Assembly (NCBI GenBank): GCA_023260135.1
Contig: JALQWG010000001.1
Coordinates: forward strand, 124,001-188,000
DNA: 64,000 bases
Reading direction: 5' to 3'
Source of the DNA: Candidatus Altimarinota bacterium
GTDB taxonomy: Bacteria > Patescibacteriota > Gracilibacteria > BD1-5 > UBA2023
Below are positions 9,743 to 20,488 of this stretch, piece after piece. A program made the position numbers and the translations under genes. How positions within the stretch are numbered: the first letter of the stretch is position 1; every line of letters begins with the position of its first letter. The notes beneath the pieces are model-generated. The model was given only the letters and a program-made list of their open reading frames with translations. It did no database searches and had not been told where the DNA came from.

Positions 9743-10849
9743 TTAGAGAGTTTCGAGTTGATGTTTGAGGTTCTTTTTTATATAGGCATTGCGCTCCTGT
9801 AGACGAGAGCGCTCAGCATCATAGCGATTGACGAGATTGTGCCACATATTTTGAAAACTTTCAAGTGTGAGTTCATTCGGCTTGATAGCGAGATGTTCTG
9901 CTTCGAGGAGATTGATGAGCTCATCAGTCTTAGGACCGTATGACATATGGATACAGGGAGTCTCATGGACACAAGAGAGCACTCCTGCATGGAATCGCAT
10001 CGCGATACTCGCATAGAGGAATGGAAATACATTGAGTGTCTGATCGATAGTTTTGGTAACATTATAGGTTCTTCCTGCCATGAGTTGCTTGATATAGAGA
10101 CTATCATTCTGTTCGATCTCACCCTCTGTGGAGAATACGAGAAATACTGGCTCATATCCCTCTGCTACGAGATAGTCATATATCTGTGGAACAGCCTCCT
10201 CTGTTCCCTCGAGAAATCCACCACGAACAGATATTCAGACACGTTTTTTTGCTCATGGGAGTGCATGAACTCATGCGTCTGGCTCATAGAGGAATGCTAT
10301 GTCATCCATCACTACACAGGGAACTTCGAGTGCCTCGAGGAGTCACTTGGACCTTGTATCGCGCACGATGATAAAATCTCCTGGAACAAAAAGTCATTTG
10401 AGAGCAAGCTTGTTCTGAACCTGGGTAACCTCAAGGCTGATTCCCCAGAAGAGGAGGAGCGTTCAGGATATACGCGCTACCTTTACTCGGAACAACCACT
10501 GCCAGAGGAGAGTAGAAAAAGAAACACCAGGTTCATTGTCAAAAATAATCCCCCCACCACCAATGATGAGTATATCTGAACTATAGATAGCAATAATATT
10601 ACGGATAAAATACCAGATATTCTGTGGGAACTTGGCAATAATATTGTTCGGGAAATATGATATGAAGTGGAGATCTTGCATATCATGGAGAAGGTGATTC
10701 TTCTCGTTATAGGTACAGATAGTGATATCCACATTTCCATAGTGCGAACGCAAAAATTTTATCTCTTCCTTGAGTATGAGCTCATCTCAGAGATTGGATT
10801 TGCCGGTTGCGAGCATGACGAGAATTTTCTTCTTCTTCGGTCCTGACAT
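9743..10849 (-). CDS. polysaccharide pyruvyl transferase family protein (CsaB-like)
   Basis: 368 residues with TGA-glycines. The family transfers pyruvate from PEP to cell-surface sugars; CsaB pyruvylates the wall polymer that binds S-layer homology domains. Seen: KILVMLATGKSNLGDEL at residues 8-24 (family motif G-N-x-G-D-E), ILIIGGGGIIFD near 94-105 and the C-terminal GPKTDELINLLEAEHL segment. It heads a three-gene minus operon and diverges from the gene for the 1732-residue surface protein. No SLH domain is visible in that protein, so a direct partnership is only inferred. Confidence 0.82.
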
Positions 10850-10971
10850 GTGAGCATAATATATATGTACGATGAAATTGCAAGGATGGAATCAACAAAA
10901 TACAGTATATCACAATATATATATAAAACCGCAATAGAAATATATTGCATGAATCTACAAATTGTGATGAA

Positions 10972-13900
10972 ATGAGAGTGTTATTTCATATTTTTATCTA
11001 TATGTTCTGAAAAAGATCTAGAAGTATTGCGAGTATAGTCCTCGCTACTCTCGTTGCTCAAATCATAGTTCCAATACTCCCAACATATGCCAATAATACA
11101 GCATATTATGTTGATGCTACTGGATGAAGTGATGCCAATGATGGGCTCTCACCTGCAACAGCATGGCAGAGTCTTGGTCATGCAACACTCCAAACCTATC
11201 TCCCTGGAGATCAGATTCGGTTAAAATGTTGAGAAACATGGACAGGATCACTCACGATCGATGATGCTGGTACTGCACTAGAACCAATAGTCGTCAATAG
11301 TTATGGTCCATGTGATGCGAGTACGGTAGCAACTCTCGCAAATCCATCTACAGATAATATATATATTGTTTGAGGTGCAGACTATATACGCGTCATGGAT
11401 CTCACATTCAGAAGTGGAACTGGTATTATCAACAATGGTGGAACAAATATTGAAATTCTACAAAACCGCTTCGATAATATAAATGGGGTCGCGATTATAA
11501 ATAGTGGGTCAGTCTCTACAAATATCCAGAATAACTACTTCAATGTCTCAACTGGATCAACTATTCTCTCCAATAAAAATGATGGATTTACAACAATAAC
11601 CTGAAATACATTTTCCGGAGGGTCCATTGCTATCACAATGACCAATAGTTATGACTCAATTATCAATTCAAATACAATCTTCAAACCTGCAACATACGCC
11701 ATCGTAGCACAAGAAGATACAACAGTTCCAGCAGGAACCATGGCAAATAATGTGATCACAGCGAACAAAATTCTCAGTCTCAATCCAGCATATACAATGA
11801 TTCGTCTCGATGACATGAACGATAGTATAGGAACAATTGTAGACCTCAGTGGGAATAATTTTATCAATGTATACAAGTTCACTCTTCCTCTCGTAGAGGT
11901 TCTGGGTAGTGGATCGAGTACAGTATACTATGACAAATCCAATATCGATACTCTCGATCTCTCGGCAACAACATTTACTGAATTCGGATACAACAGTGGT
12001 ATCACTGTATTCCGTGCAAATGAAGTCAAGCTCCTCGTCAATACAGGATCCTCTGCAGCAAATATGTCATGTCCTGGTGCTGGTGGATGTCCAAATCAAT
12101 ACGTGACAACATGAAGTCCGGCAACGAATATGTCATTTCCATACAGCGTAGGAGCATATAGTTCAGAGATCATTCTCTGGAGAGATGCAAGCTCATATTT
12201 TACACCAGCATCCATTCTCCATAAACCAACGGGAACTTTTACTATCTCCAATGGTACACCACCAAATGGATCCCCAATTGATCTCACTTGGAGCATGGTA
12301 TCAACAGGAACAACCATCAATAACGTTACAATAGAGGGTGATACAAACACGGGGTCATTTTCATATACTGTATGAAATACATGAACCCTCACAGTATATC
12401 CACCAGATGATAGTAATACATTTTATTATGTTAGTGCAACCAATGATATTGGTACCACAACCCTCTCTGGTGAAGTTGTAGCAACCAATAGTCCTCCAGT
12501 GGCACTCGGTGGAACTGCAACAGGAACAGAAGATGACGCATTTTTTACTGGTCAGGTGCAGGCAACCGATATGGGAAGTGGGGCTCTCACATATACACTC
12601 GATACAGGAATGAATCCATCTCATGGGTTTGTGAATCTAGAATCAAGTGGTGCATTTGAGATATATCCTACAGCCAACTTTTGTGGAAATACATCATTCC
12701 GATTCTTGGCACGAGATGAAGACAATGCATGGTCCGATCCTGGTATCATGACAGGAGTAATCCTCTGTACCAACGACACTCCAGTAGCAGAAGATGATAC
12801 GCTCTCAGCAACTGGTGGCGTCACTGGAACTCTCGATGTAGTAGCCAATGATACAGACCTTGATACTCCATATGAACCACAGACCTTCACAGTGTCAGGA
12901 ATTACGCTCCCATCACAGGGAACGCTCGTAGCAAGTGGTTCAGTATTTGAATATACTCCAGATCTTGCATTCATGTGAGTGGAGACATTCACCTATGTCA
13001 CTATCGATCAGTCAGGTGCTATATCCAATACCGGAACAGTCACAGTCAATGTGGCACCAGGAATGAATCTCCCGCCAAATACATCATCTGGTAGCTATAC
13101 GCTGAGTGAAGACGATGGTGGATACCTGGGAACATTCTCTGGTTCTGATGCAAATGGTGATATGCTCTCCTACTCTGCAACAACACTTCCAACCAATGGT
13201 ATTCTCACCATCATGGGAACAGGATTCTCCTATGTACCCAATACACACTTCAACGGAACTGACAGTTTTGACTTTGTAGCGAATGATGGTTCTCTCAACT
13301 CAAGTGGTGCAACAATATCATTCACTATCAATTCAGTCATGGATGCACCAGTAGCCAACAATGATACGATCAATGTAGAGATGAATACTGTGACGAATCT
13401 GGATGTAATAGTCAATGATACTGACCCAGATGAGCCATACCAGGCACAGACACTCACACTCACAGGCATCTCAACACCAACCAATGGTACAGCAACAATA
13501 GTAGGAAATGAGATCCAGTATACACCAACCAATATGTATCTTGGTTCAGATAGTATCGACTATGTCATCGTCGATCAAGATAACAATATGTCAAATACAG
13601 GAACAGTCACAATCAGTGTTACCACGAGTAATCAAGTTCCTGTAGCTGATAGTGGTAGTTATATTCTCACTGAAGACATCCCACTCACACAGACACTCTC
13701 TGGATCTGATCCAGATGGCATGCCAGTGACATTCGTACTCGATGTTGATGGATCCAATGGTACAGTATCACTCTCATCAACTGGTGAGTTTACCTATACT
13801 CCAGATGCAGATTTTAACGGGGTTGATAGTTTTACATTCCATGTCAGTGATGGTGTGTTTGATTCTACTGTACAGACTGTGACACTCACGATAGACCCTC

Positions 13901-16170
13901 TCAATGATAATCCAGTAGCAGTAGCCGATGCATTTACAGTCAACGAAGATGGATCTCTCGATACTACACCTCTTGCCAATGACTCTGATGTTGATACTGG
14001 TGATGTATTCACTCTGAATTCAGTCAATCCAGCAATCAATGGTACTGCGGTAATGTCAGGGAATCTCGTTACCTATACACCAAATCCGAACTATTGTGGT
14101 ACTGATACATTTCAGTATACAACAGCAGATCTCTCCGGTGCAACATCCAATGCAGGTTCAGTAACTATGACTGTAACATGTATGAATGATGCTCCTACTG
14201 CAGCGAGTGGTAGCTATACTATGACTGGAAATGTTATCACCAATAGTGGAAGCATTCTCTATGGAACGCTCTCTGGATCTGATATCGATGCTGGTGATAT
14301 ACTCACATACAACATTGTACAGAATGTTCTCTCAGGAACACTCATCCTGACAGGAAGTGCATTCTCATACGAACCAGATATCGACTTCACTGGATCAGAG
14401 ATGTTCACGTTCAACGTTACTGACACAGGTGGGCTCACATCATCAACAGTGACTGTAAATATCACCGTACTTCCAAATGATTACAATACAGCACCTGTAG
14501 CATATAGTGGTAGCTTCACGATAAATGAAGACACAGGAATTACAAATACACTCTCTGGATCTGATGCAGAATGAGATATACTCACATATATACTTGATAC
14601 AGCAACTTCGAACGGTACAGTATCACTCTCATCAACTGGTGGATTTACATATACACCGAACTCGAACTACAATGGAACAGATAGCTTCACATTCCATGTC
14701 AATGACGGTGAAAATAACTCTGCAGTAGAGACAATTACTATAACTATCAATTCTGTAAATGATCTTCCTGTTGCGGTGGTGAATACTATCTCTGGCAATG
14801 AAGATAGTCAGCTCATTATTGACCCAATTCTCAATGATACTGATGCAGACGGTGATACCCTCTCACTCAATAGTTATACTGATGGATCGTATGGAACAAC
14901 CACTGCCTCTGGCAATGCTATCACCTATACTCCAGGCGCAGAATACTGTGGATCAGATATAGTGAACTATACAGCAATCGATACAAACGCTGGAGTGTCT
15001 GCAACAGGTACAATCAATATTAACATCACGTGTATCAATGATGCCCCTACGGCATCAGGAGACACTACCTCAACTATCGAGGATACCGCTATATTCATCC
15101 CAGTACTCGGTAACGACTCAGATATCGAGGGTGATGTTCTCTCGGTAGCGAATCTCTCTCAACCATCAACGGGTGGTACTACAACTCTCATGGGAACTGG
15201 TGTACGATTTACTCCGAATCCGAACTTCTGTAGTGCAAGTCCAATTACATTTACCTATCAGGCACGTGACACTGCGAGCGCTCTCTCCAACATAGCAACT
15301 GTCACTGTGACATCTGTATCATGTGTCAACGATACTCCTACGAGTATCAATGGATCATATACCATGACAGGAAATGTTGTTATCAATCCTGGTGTCCTCT
15401 CTGGAACAACCCTCATCGGATACCTCGCAACGAGCAATTCTATTACACAGGTTCTTCCTGCAACTGATGTGGAAAACGATACAATCGCATTCTCTGCATC
15501 AACTCTCCCAATACATGGAACTGGTACCCTCTCATCAACTGGACTTCTCACCTATATACCAACCCCTGGATATATCGGTAATGACAGTCTCACCTATACA
15601 GTGACGGATGGAGTTGGTACGAGTAGTACATATACCATCACTCTCGTAGTCCAGGATCCAAATCCTCCTGTATCGACAGGACCAACGAGTGGACCTGGTG
15701 GGGGTGGCGGAGGAGGATCATCTATGACGAATGTATATTCGTCTGTAGCAACCTCATCTCAGACATCGTCCGGGTTGACAGCACAACTCCTCCTCGCGAA
15801 TCCGAGCGTACGACGCACTACCACAACACCAAAAACTCAAACAACAGGAACGTATAGATCATTCCTCCTTCCAATTATAGAGATAGTAGAAGAGACGAAG
15901 ATAGATCCTGTTAGCTCCAAGGAGCGTGCTACAGAGATACGTAGAGCATGACAGAAGATGCTCCACACACTCACACGATCTCTGATACTTGAATCAGTAG
16001 AAAAAGCTACAACCCTCAAGGAAACAGAATCAAATCTCTCTACCATGAGTGATGCCATCGATGCTCCTCGTGAGTCTCGTGCCCTCGAATTCATCATCCG
16101 TCTCATGAAGCGTGAACGTGCCAAGATAGAAAAATGAGTTGAAGCAATGCAGATAATTATGAGTATATAA
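10972..16170 (+). CDS. giant secreted protein: beta-helix-like domain plus tandem-95 (cadherin-like) repeats
   Basis: 1732 residues; only a handful of TGA-glycines. Order: signal peptide (SIASIVLATLVAQIIVPILPTYA, cleavage near residue 42); a region opening with YYVDATGGSDANDGLSPATAWQSL, the usual start of right-handed parallel beta-helix surface proteins, with N-N-x-F-type rungs to about residue 300; an Ig-like linker; about eleven repeats of roughly 95 residues from residue 505 to 1563, each with P-V-A-x-x-x-S/D-x-x-x-T-x-x-E-D, N-G-T, Y-x-P and F-x-V-x-D/N; a glycine-rich linker (PGGGGGGGSS); and a charged helical C-terminus. No LPxTG, SLH or PEP-CTERM signal is seen. Likely an adhesin or host-contact protein. 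M11 is a possible later start. Confidence 0.88.
12486..15660 (+). repeat. tandem-95 protein repeats in the surface-protein gene
   Basis: About eleven units of 270-300 bases. Two flavours alternate loosely: a GSY type (GSYTL.ED.....LSGSD.DGD) and an ND type (ND.DVVANDTD.D.......TP..GT). Both end in a (C)x-N-D-x-P linker. The DNA copies have drifted and are not near-identical, so recent expansion is not evident. Confidence 0.75.
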
Positions 16171-16171
16171 C

Positions 16172-16202
16172 AAAAAATCCCCGATTTCTCGGGGATTTTT
16201 TA
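16172..16202. terminator. bidirectional terminator
   Basis: AAAAATCCCCGA/TCGGGGATTTTT with a TTTC loop, between the converging surface-protein and nusA genes. Confidence 0.87.
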
Positions 16203-16221
16203 ATAGAAAACAAAGTTTTAA

Positions 16222-17307
16222 TTATTCAGCATCTAATGTTGGATCAACTTTTCCACCATCAATAGTTGTGAGAGATATGCGATATCCGAGGAGGTCTCCT
16301 GCGATATTAATATTCGTTCCTCCACGTCCGAGCACCTTTGCTTTTTCTTCATCCTTCACAGTTGCGCGGATGATATTATTTTCTTCATCGATCTCGATCT
16401 TCTCGACGACTCCAGGAACGAGCGCACGACGCACCATCTCCTCCTGATTCGTTGTATAGTTGAGGATGTCTATCTTCTCCCCGAAGAGTTCATCGACGAT
16501 TGTGCGAACACGCATACCCTTTGGTCCGATGAGACATCCAGCTGGGTCTACATCCTCATCATCAGAAGCAACGATAATCTTCGTTTTTACACCTGGCATA
16601 CGAGCGATAGAGACTATCTGGACAATTCCATCCTCGAGTTCTGGAGTCCCATTTTCAAAAAGTTTTACCACAAGCTCCTTGTCCTTGCGAGAGAGATTGA
16701 CACGAGGACCATTGACTGGATCAATCTCACAGCTACGAACATAGAGATTCATGCGTTGTCCTGGGATGTATTTATCCTTTGGATTTTGTTCACTCTTGGG
16801 GAGGACAACCTGATTACCATTGTAGTCAAAAACAACACGATTCTTCTCAACAAGCTCGACACGCATACTCACGATTGTGTCTTCCTTATCCTTGAAGAGA
16901 TGGTAGAGTTTTTCTTTTTCTGTCTCACCGATCTTCTGTACGATAACCTGCTTGGCTGCCTGAGATGCAATGCGACCAAATCCCTCAGACGATAGAACCT
17001 CATCAGAGACATCGATCTCAACTGTATCTCCGAGTGCGAATCCTGAGTCTTCACCACCGATCTCCTCGTAAGATATCTCGATACTTGGGTCAACTACCTC
17101 CTCGACGATAGTCTTCTCGATAGAGATCTCGAGGTTACCAGTTGTAATATCGAGTTTTACGTTCACATTGGCATCCTTTGATGCGAAGTCTTTTTTATAT
17201 GCAGTCTTGATAGCGTGCTCGATGATTTCGACGAGCTTTTCTTTTGGGATTTTTTTCTCAGCGGCAATCTGGTTGACTGCAGCCTCGATCTTTTGGAGGT
17301 CAAACAT
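16222..17307 (-). CDS. nusA: transcription termination/antitermination factor NusA
   Basis: 361 residues, no TGA. NusA binds RNA polymerase and nascent RNA and modulates pausing and termination. Domains: N-terminal polymerase-binding domain (residues 1-125), S1 domain (about 130-205), then KH1 with CLIGPKGMRVRTIVDELFGEKIDI (near 258-285) and KH2 with VLGRGGTNINIAGDLLGY (near 325-345). It lacks the acidic C-terminal repeats of the enterobacterial form, which is normal outside Proteobacteria. It is not followed by infB here and appears to be a single-gene unit with a shared terminator. Confidence 0.95.
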   Translation of the reverse strand: MFDLQKIEAAVNQIAAEKKIPKEKLVEIIEHAIKTAYKKDFASKDANVNVKLDITTGNLEISIEKTIVEEVVDPSIEISYEEIGGEDSGFALGDTVEIDVSDEVLSSEGFGRIASQAAKQVIVQKIGETEKEKLYHLFKDKEDTIVSMRVELVEKNRVVFDYNGNQVVLPKSEQNPKDKYIPGQRMNLYVRSCEIDPVNGPRVNLSRKDKELVVKLFENGTPELEDGIVQIVSIARMPGVKTKIIVASDDEDVDPAGCLIGPKGMRVRTIVDELFGEKIDILNYTTNQEEMVRRALVPGVVEKIEIDEENNIIRATVKDEEKAKVLGRGGTNINIAGDLLGYRISLTTIDGGKVDPTLDAE

Positions 17308-17340
17308 AGGGAATGATTGTTAGGAATTAGTATTTTATTT

Positions 17341-17450
17341 TTTGTCATCCCGTAGGGATCCCTTTTCAGAGCACTTATTGAGAAGGAAAGAATCAATATC
17401 TCTTAAGGATGAGCCTGAAAGGGATTCCTTCACAAGCTGCGGAATGACAG
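17341..17450. repeat. interspersed palindromic intergenic repeat, long copy
   Basis: Begins TTTGTCATCC and ends GGAATGACA, the same outer inverted ends as the shorter elements at 49057 and 51623. An inner inverted pair, ATCCCTTTTCAG / CTGAAAGGGAT, makes a longer hairpin. It lies between nusA and the PAP2 gene, with no ORF. Confidence 0.65.
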
Positions 17451-17469
17451 AGCAAAGGAATCTGGGTCA

Positions 17470-17503
17470 AAAAAAAGACTCGCCCGAAGGCAGGTCTTTG
17501 TTT
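17470..17503 (-). terminator. terminator after the PAP2 phosphatase gene
   Basis: Read on the minus strand, AAAGACCTGCC-TTCG-GGCGAGTCTTT is followed by an eight-base T run. There is one mismatch in the stem. Confidence 0.6.
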
Positions 17504-17544
17504 CACTTATGGATATTATATGGGATTTTTTAGAATTGCAAGTT

Positions 17545-18159
17545 TTAGAGTTTTATCCAGCGAGCAACTCGGATAAAAAACGGATATATTTTTTCCTCCA
17601 TAACTCAGCTTGTCACGACTTTTGAGAGCATGAGAGCACCGATAGTACCGAAGAAAAATCCACCAACAATATCTCCAGGATAATGTACTCCTCAGATAAC
17701 GCGAGCCGATGTCGTTACGAGGGCTAGTATAATCAGGGAGATGAGAACTCGCGAGTTACGGAAGTATCTCCATACACCGATGAGTGCTGCAGCAGAAAAG
17801 AGGGCATGCCCAGAAGGAAAAGAGTTACCAATCGGATGGGGAATAAGTGGAGCAACTCAACCAGCAACATCATCAGGACTTGGTCTCCACTGTGGAACTC
17901 AGAGATTGATGATGCCATATATGACAAAAACTGCGATAATAGTAACAAATATTCTTAGTGAATTTTTTTTGTACTCATTATTCTTCATCTTGACTCCATA
18001 GAGCCAGAGAGCGATGAGCATAACAGCAACGAATACAACAACAGATTCCCCGAGAATCTGTACGAAGAGAGCATATTCTGGACCGACGAGTCCACGAGCA
18101 GCGATGAGGAGTTCCTCATCGAGAGAGAGTATTGATTGTAACATGCGTGGATTGTACAT
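17545..18159 (-). CDS. PAP2-family membrane phosphatase
   Basis: 204 residues with TGA-glycines. The three signature pieces of the PAP2/undecaprenyl-diphosphate phosphatase group are present: a W-R-P-S-P in place of the usual K-x6-RP, GNSFPSGHAL (P-S-G-H, catalytic His) and SARVIGGVHYPGDIVGG (S-R-x5-H-x3-D). About five TMs. Such enzymes recycle lipid carriers or dephosphorylate phosphatidate at the outer face of the membrane; the exact substrate cannot be told. The catalytic motif 3 carries a TGA-encoded glycine just before GVHYPGD. Confidence 0.87.
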
Positions 18160-18197
18160 GACTTTTCTCTAATTCCAAAAGAAGAACAGAAAAAATA

Positions 18198-18225
18198 TTG
18201 ACAAACATATTTTATAAATTATTAT
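18198..18225 (+). promoter_or_regulatory. promoter of the 91-residue protein gene
   Basis: TTGACA at 18198-18203 and TATTAT at 18220-18225, spaced 16 bases. The ATG at 18233 is only eight bases after the -10 box, so the mRNA would start at or next to the start codon. Confidence 0.55.
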
Positions 18226-18232
18226 ATATAAT

Positions 18233-18508
18233 ATGAATATACTAAATACTTCGGGGCCGGGATACTCGAGAGAACTGAAAAAAATACTATTTCCCCATGA
18301 CTATCCAAAAATAATTACTAGCATTATTCTTGGTGCACTCTTATCTGGATCACAAGGTCCAAATACAGAAAAAGATCCACTCTGTGAAATTGGTCCAAAA
18401 TATTCTAAAACAGAATGAAACATGATCAGGATACTCGATTGCAAAACATGAGTTACCTTGTCAGAACATGATATATCAAACCTACTCATCCAAAATCCCA
18501 TAAAATAA
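18233..18508 (+). CDS. small hypothetical protein
   Basis: 91 residues with two TGA-glycines. One weak hydrophobic segment (IITSIILGALLSG, residues 27-39) lies in a polar protein that ends QNPIK. No family recognised. It has its own consensus promoter and a shared terminator, so it is expressed as a single gene. Its use of TTA and CTA codons is higher than in the neighbours. Confidence 0.65.
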
Positions 18509-18533
18509 AATCCCAGGAGTTCCTGGGATTTTA
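18507..18533. terminator. bidirectional terminator
   Basis: AAAATCCCAGGA/TCCTGGGATTTT with a two-base spacer. It overlaps the stop codon of the left gene and abuts that of the right gene. Confidence 0.87.
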
Positions 18534-19781
18534 TTATGCTTCGAGGAGGTCAGTTATGAGTGCTTCTTTTGTTGCTGTATCTACTTTTCCTGTCTGCTTG
18601 AGCCCATTTGCTTTCTGGTATTTTTTGAGCGCAATGAATGTAGATGATTTCATTTTTCCATCCTTTTTTCCGGAGAAGTATCACTCACTCGAGAGAAACG
18701 ACTGGAGTGCAAGAACATTCTTACTACTCTCACCGATGCGTATACCTGAGAATGCTGTTACAGAATTTTCTGCTTTTTTGTAGCGAGTTTCCCATGCAGT
18801 ACGTTCATCGAGCATCTCTGCACGAGCCTTTTCTATAGCATCGAGTTCTGCATTACGGAGGGTGACGAGTGCATCATGTGCTTTTTTGAGTGCGGCTTTG
18901 GTTTTTGGTCAATAGTTACCAGCACCATCATCAGATGCAGATGCGATGACGCCATGATCGAGCTGGAACTCGAGAATCATTGCCTTCACATCATTGTTCG
19001 TCACTGTATAGCCGAGGTCAGCAAAGGCCGAGAGAACATCAGAAGATATACCATTTGCTCATGAGGATTTTACTGATGGATAGAGTCCGAGATTGACTCG
19101 TCCGTTATCAATTCCTGTTATATCAATAGGATTCATATTGGCAGTAGTCCCCTCTGGCATGATGGTTGCCACTACCTCTCGACGTCCCCATGCGAGTGCT
19201 CGTCTGAGTCCAGGCTCACCATGACCCATCCAGATATCGATACGGTCGTATGCTTGTCCGCGTTCCCATGCTTCTACTATGGCACCACCTCTATCAGAGA
19301 CAGTTCCGACACCAAGCCCCTCAAAAAAAATTTGCGTCACAAAATCATATGACTTTGGAGCCGCAATCATTCCTGTGAATACAGCGACACCGCTTGCACC
19401 GTGAGTTCCATTACCATTGAGGCGTCTCTCTGCGTCGTAGTTTCATTTGAGATAAAAACTCTGACCAGGAAGTGGAGAGTAGTAAGCAGTGACGATAAAT
19501 TTTGTAGTTGTTCCTGTAGCAGCGTATGAGCTCGGAGCTGGAGCAATCATGACGGATGCGAGGAGAAGAGTGATATATGTGAGTATTCTCTTATATGGTG
19601 TATGCCAGATATCGAGTGCGAGATTGGCTATTTTTTGATACCATGCGAGATGAACCTCTGCGTATATATATGTCCCTTCAGAGAAGAGAGTTTTTCCTCT
19701 ATTACCGAGGAGAGATATAATCTGTTCGCGAACTTGACTTCTCACTGTGAGAGTCTCAACCGACGAGAGCGATAAATACAT
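18534..19781 (-). CDS. secreted 3D-domain protein with peptidoglycan-binding domain
   Basis: 415 residues. A basic N-terminus precedes a TM/signal segment near residues 60-85 (ILTYITLLLASVMIAPAPSSYA). A 3D domain follows, the double-psi barrel shared by MltA/RlpA-like and Rpf-associated wall proteins: VSDRGGAIVEAWERGQAYDRIDIWMG near residues 165-195, with the aspartates that name the domain. The C-terminus has a helical coil and a PG_binding_1-type repeat (GESSKNVLALQSFLSSEGYF...ALKKYQKANGLKQTGKVD). It probably remodels or binds peptidoglycan. Several TGA-glycines occur. Confidence 0.83.
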
Positions 19782-20278
19782 GAACTATTTTTAAGGATAA
19801 AACCCGAAAATCTTCGTTTTACGAATAGGGACTATTCTGCGGAGATATACGAGTGATCTACGATGAGTTCGATCGGAGATCAGGGGTGAGAATCTATCTC
19901 AGATAAAAATCATAGCACATTATCTAGCGATGAAGCAAGGATTTTTACTTGACGTTGAATAATATTGTTTATGTATACGTTTATTATTCAAAAATATCGT
20001 GAGAAGAATACTCGTATGAGTTATGCTATTTTCCTTTTGTAGAGAGGAAAACAAGGGGATTTTTCTTTCCCAATATAGCTCATAGGTCGCCTATGTTATG
20101 CAAAATCAAAAAAAATACAAAAATTTTTTGCAAAAGAAGGAAGTTTTCATATACTGCCCGGGCTCGCTTTTGGCGAGTAAAGTATTTTGTATATAGTATT
20201 GAGTATAGAGGATGATATTAATCATAAAATATTTCACCCTATAATACTCACTGCTCTCAGCTCAATACTTGCATATAT
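19782..20278. other. 497-base gene-free stretch with several hairpins
   Basis: No ORF is convincing in either code. It holds an inverted repeat TTGAATAATA/TATTATTCAA at about 19952-19998, a second arm pair near 20046-20080 (AAACAAGGGGATTTTTC / TTTCCC), and the large hairpin at 20195-20269. An uncharacterised RNA is possible, but I see no match to RNase P RNA, tmRNA, SRP RNA or 6S RNA. Confidence 0.4.
20195..20269. repeat. hairpin element upstream of tRNA-His (copy 1)
   Basis: AGTATTGAG at the left pairs with CTCAATACT at the right. The interior (GAGGATG ... ATATTTCACCCTA) is like that of the element at 20373. Confidence 0.55.
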
Positions 20279-20356
20279 GGCGGCCATAGCTCAGTTGGTT
20301 AGAGCGTCGGACTGTGAATCCGAAGGCCGAGGGTTCGAGCCCCTTTGGCCGCCCCA
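20279..20356 (+). tRNA. tRNA-His, anticodon GTG
   Basis: The anticodon stem TCGGA/TCCGA closes the loop CTGTGAA (anticodon GTG). The acceptor has the extra G at position -1 opposite C73, the identity mark of tRNA-His, and CCA is encoded. Confidence 0.94.
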
Positions 20357-20372
20357 TTTTAGGAGAGTTTTT

Positions 20373-20445
20373 AGTATTTAGTAGAGAGTCGTGAGGATGG
20401 TTTGCTTTTTAAATATTCCACCCTAAATACTCTCTACTAAATACT
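20373..20445. repeat. hairpin element downstream of tRNA-His (copy 2)
   Basis: A perfect 17-base inverted repeat: AGTATTTAGTAGAGAGT at 20373-20389 and its complement at 20429-20445, with about 39 bases between. It shares layout and parts of sequence with copy 1, so related elements flank the tRNA. Confidence 0.65.
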
Positions 20446-20488
20446 CCTTACTTTATCCCTAACATTTATTTCTTAATTTTTTTATTTT

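Noticed and set aside
12486-15660. CRISPR-like array because of periodic repeats
   Set aside because: The repeats are about 280 bases, in frame, and encode protein repeats. No short direct repeats with spacers and no cas genes are present.
19782-20278. RNase P RNA, tmRNA, SRP RNA or 6S RNA in the gap
   Set aside because: None of the conserved sequence boxes could be found by eye.
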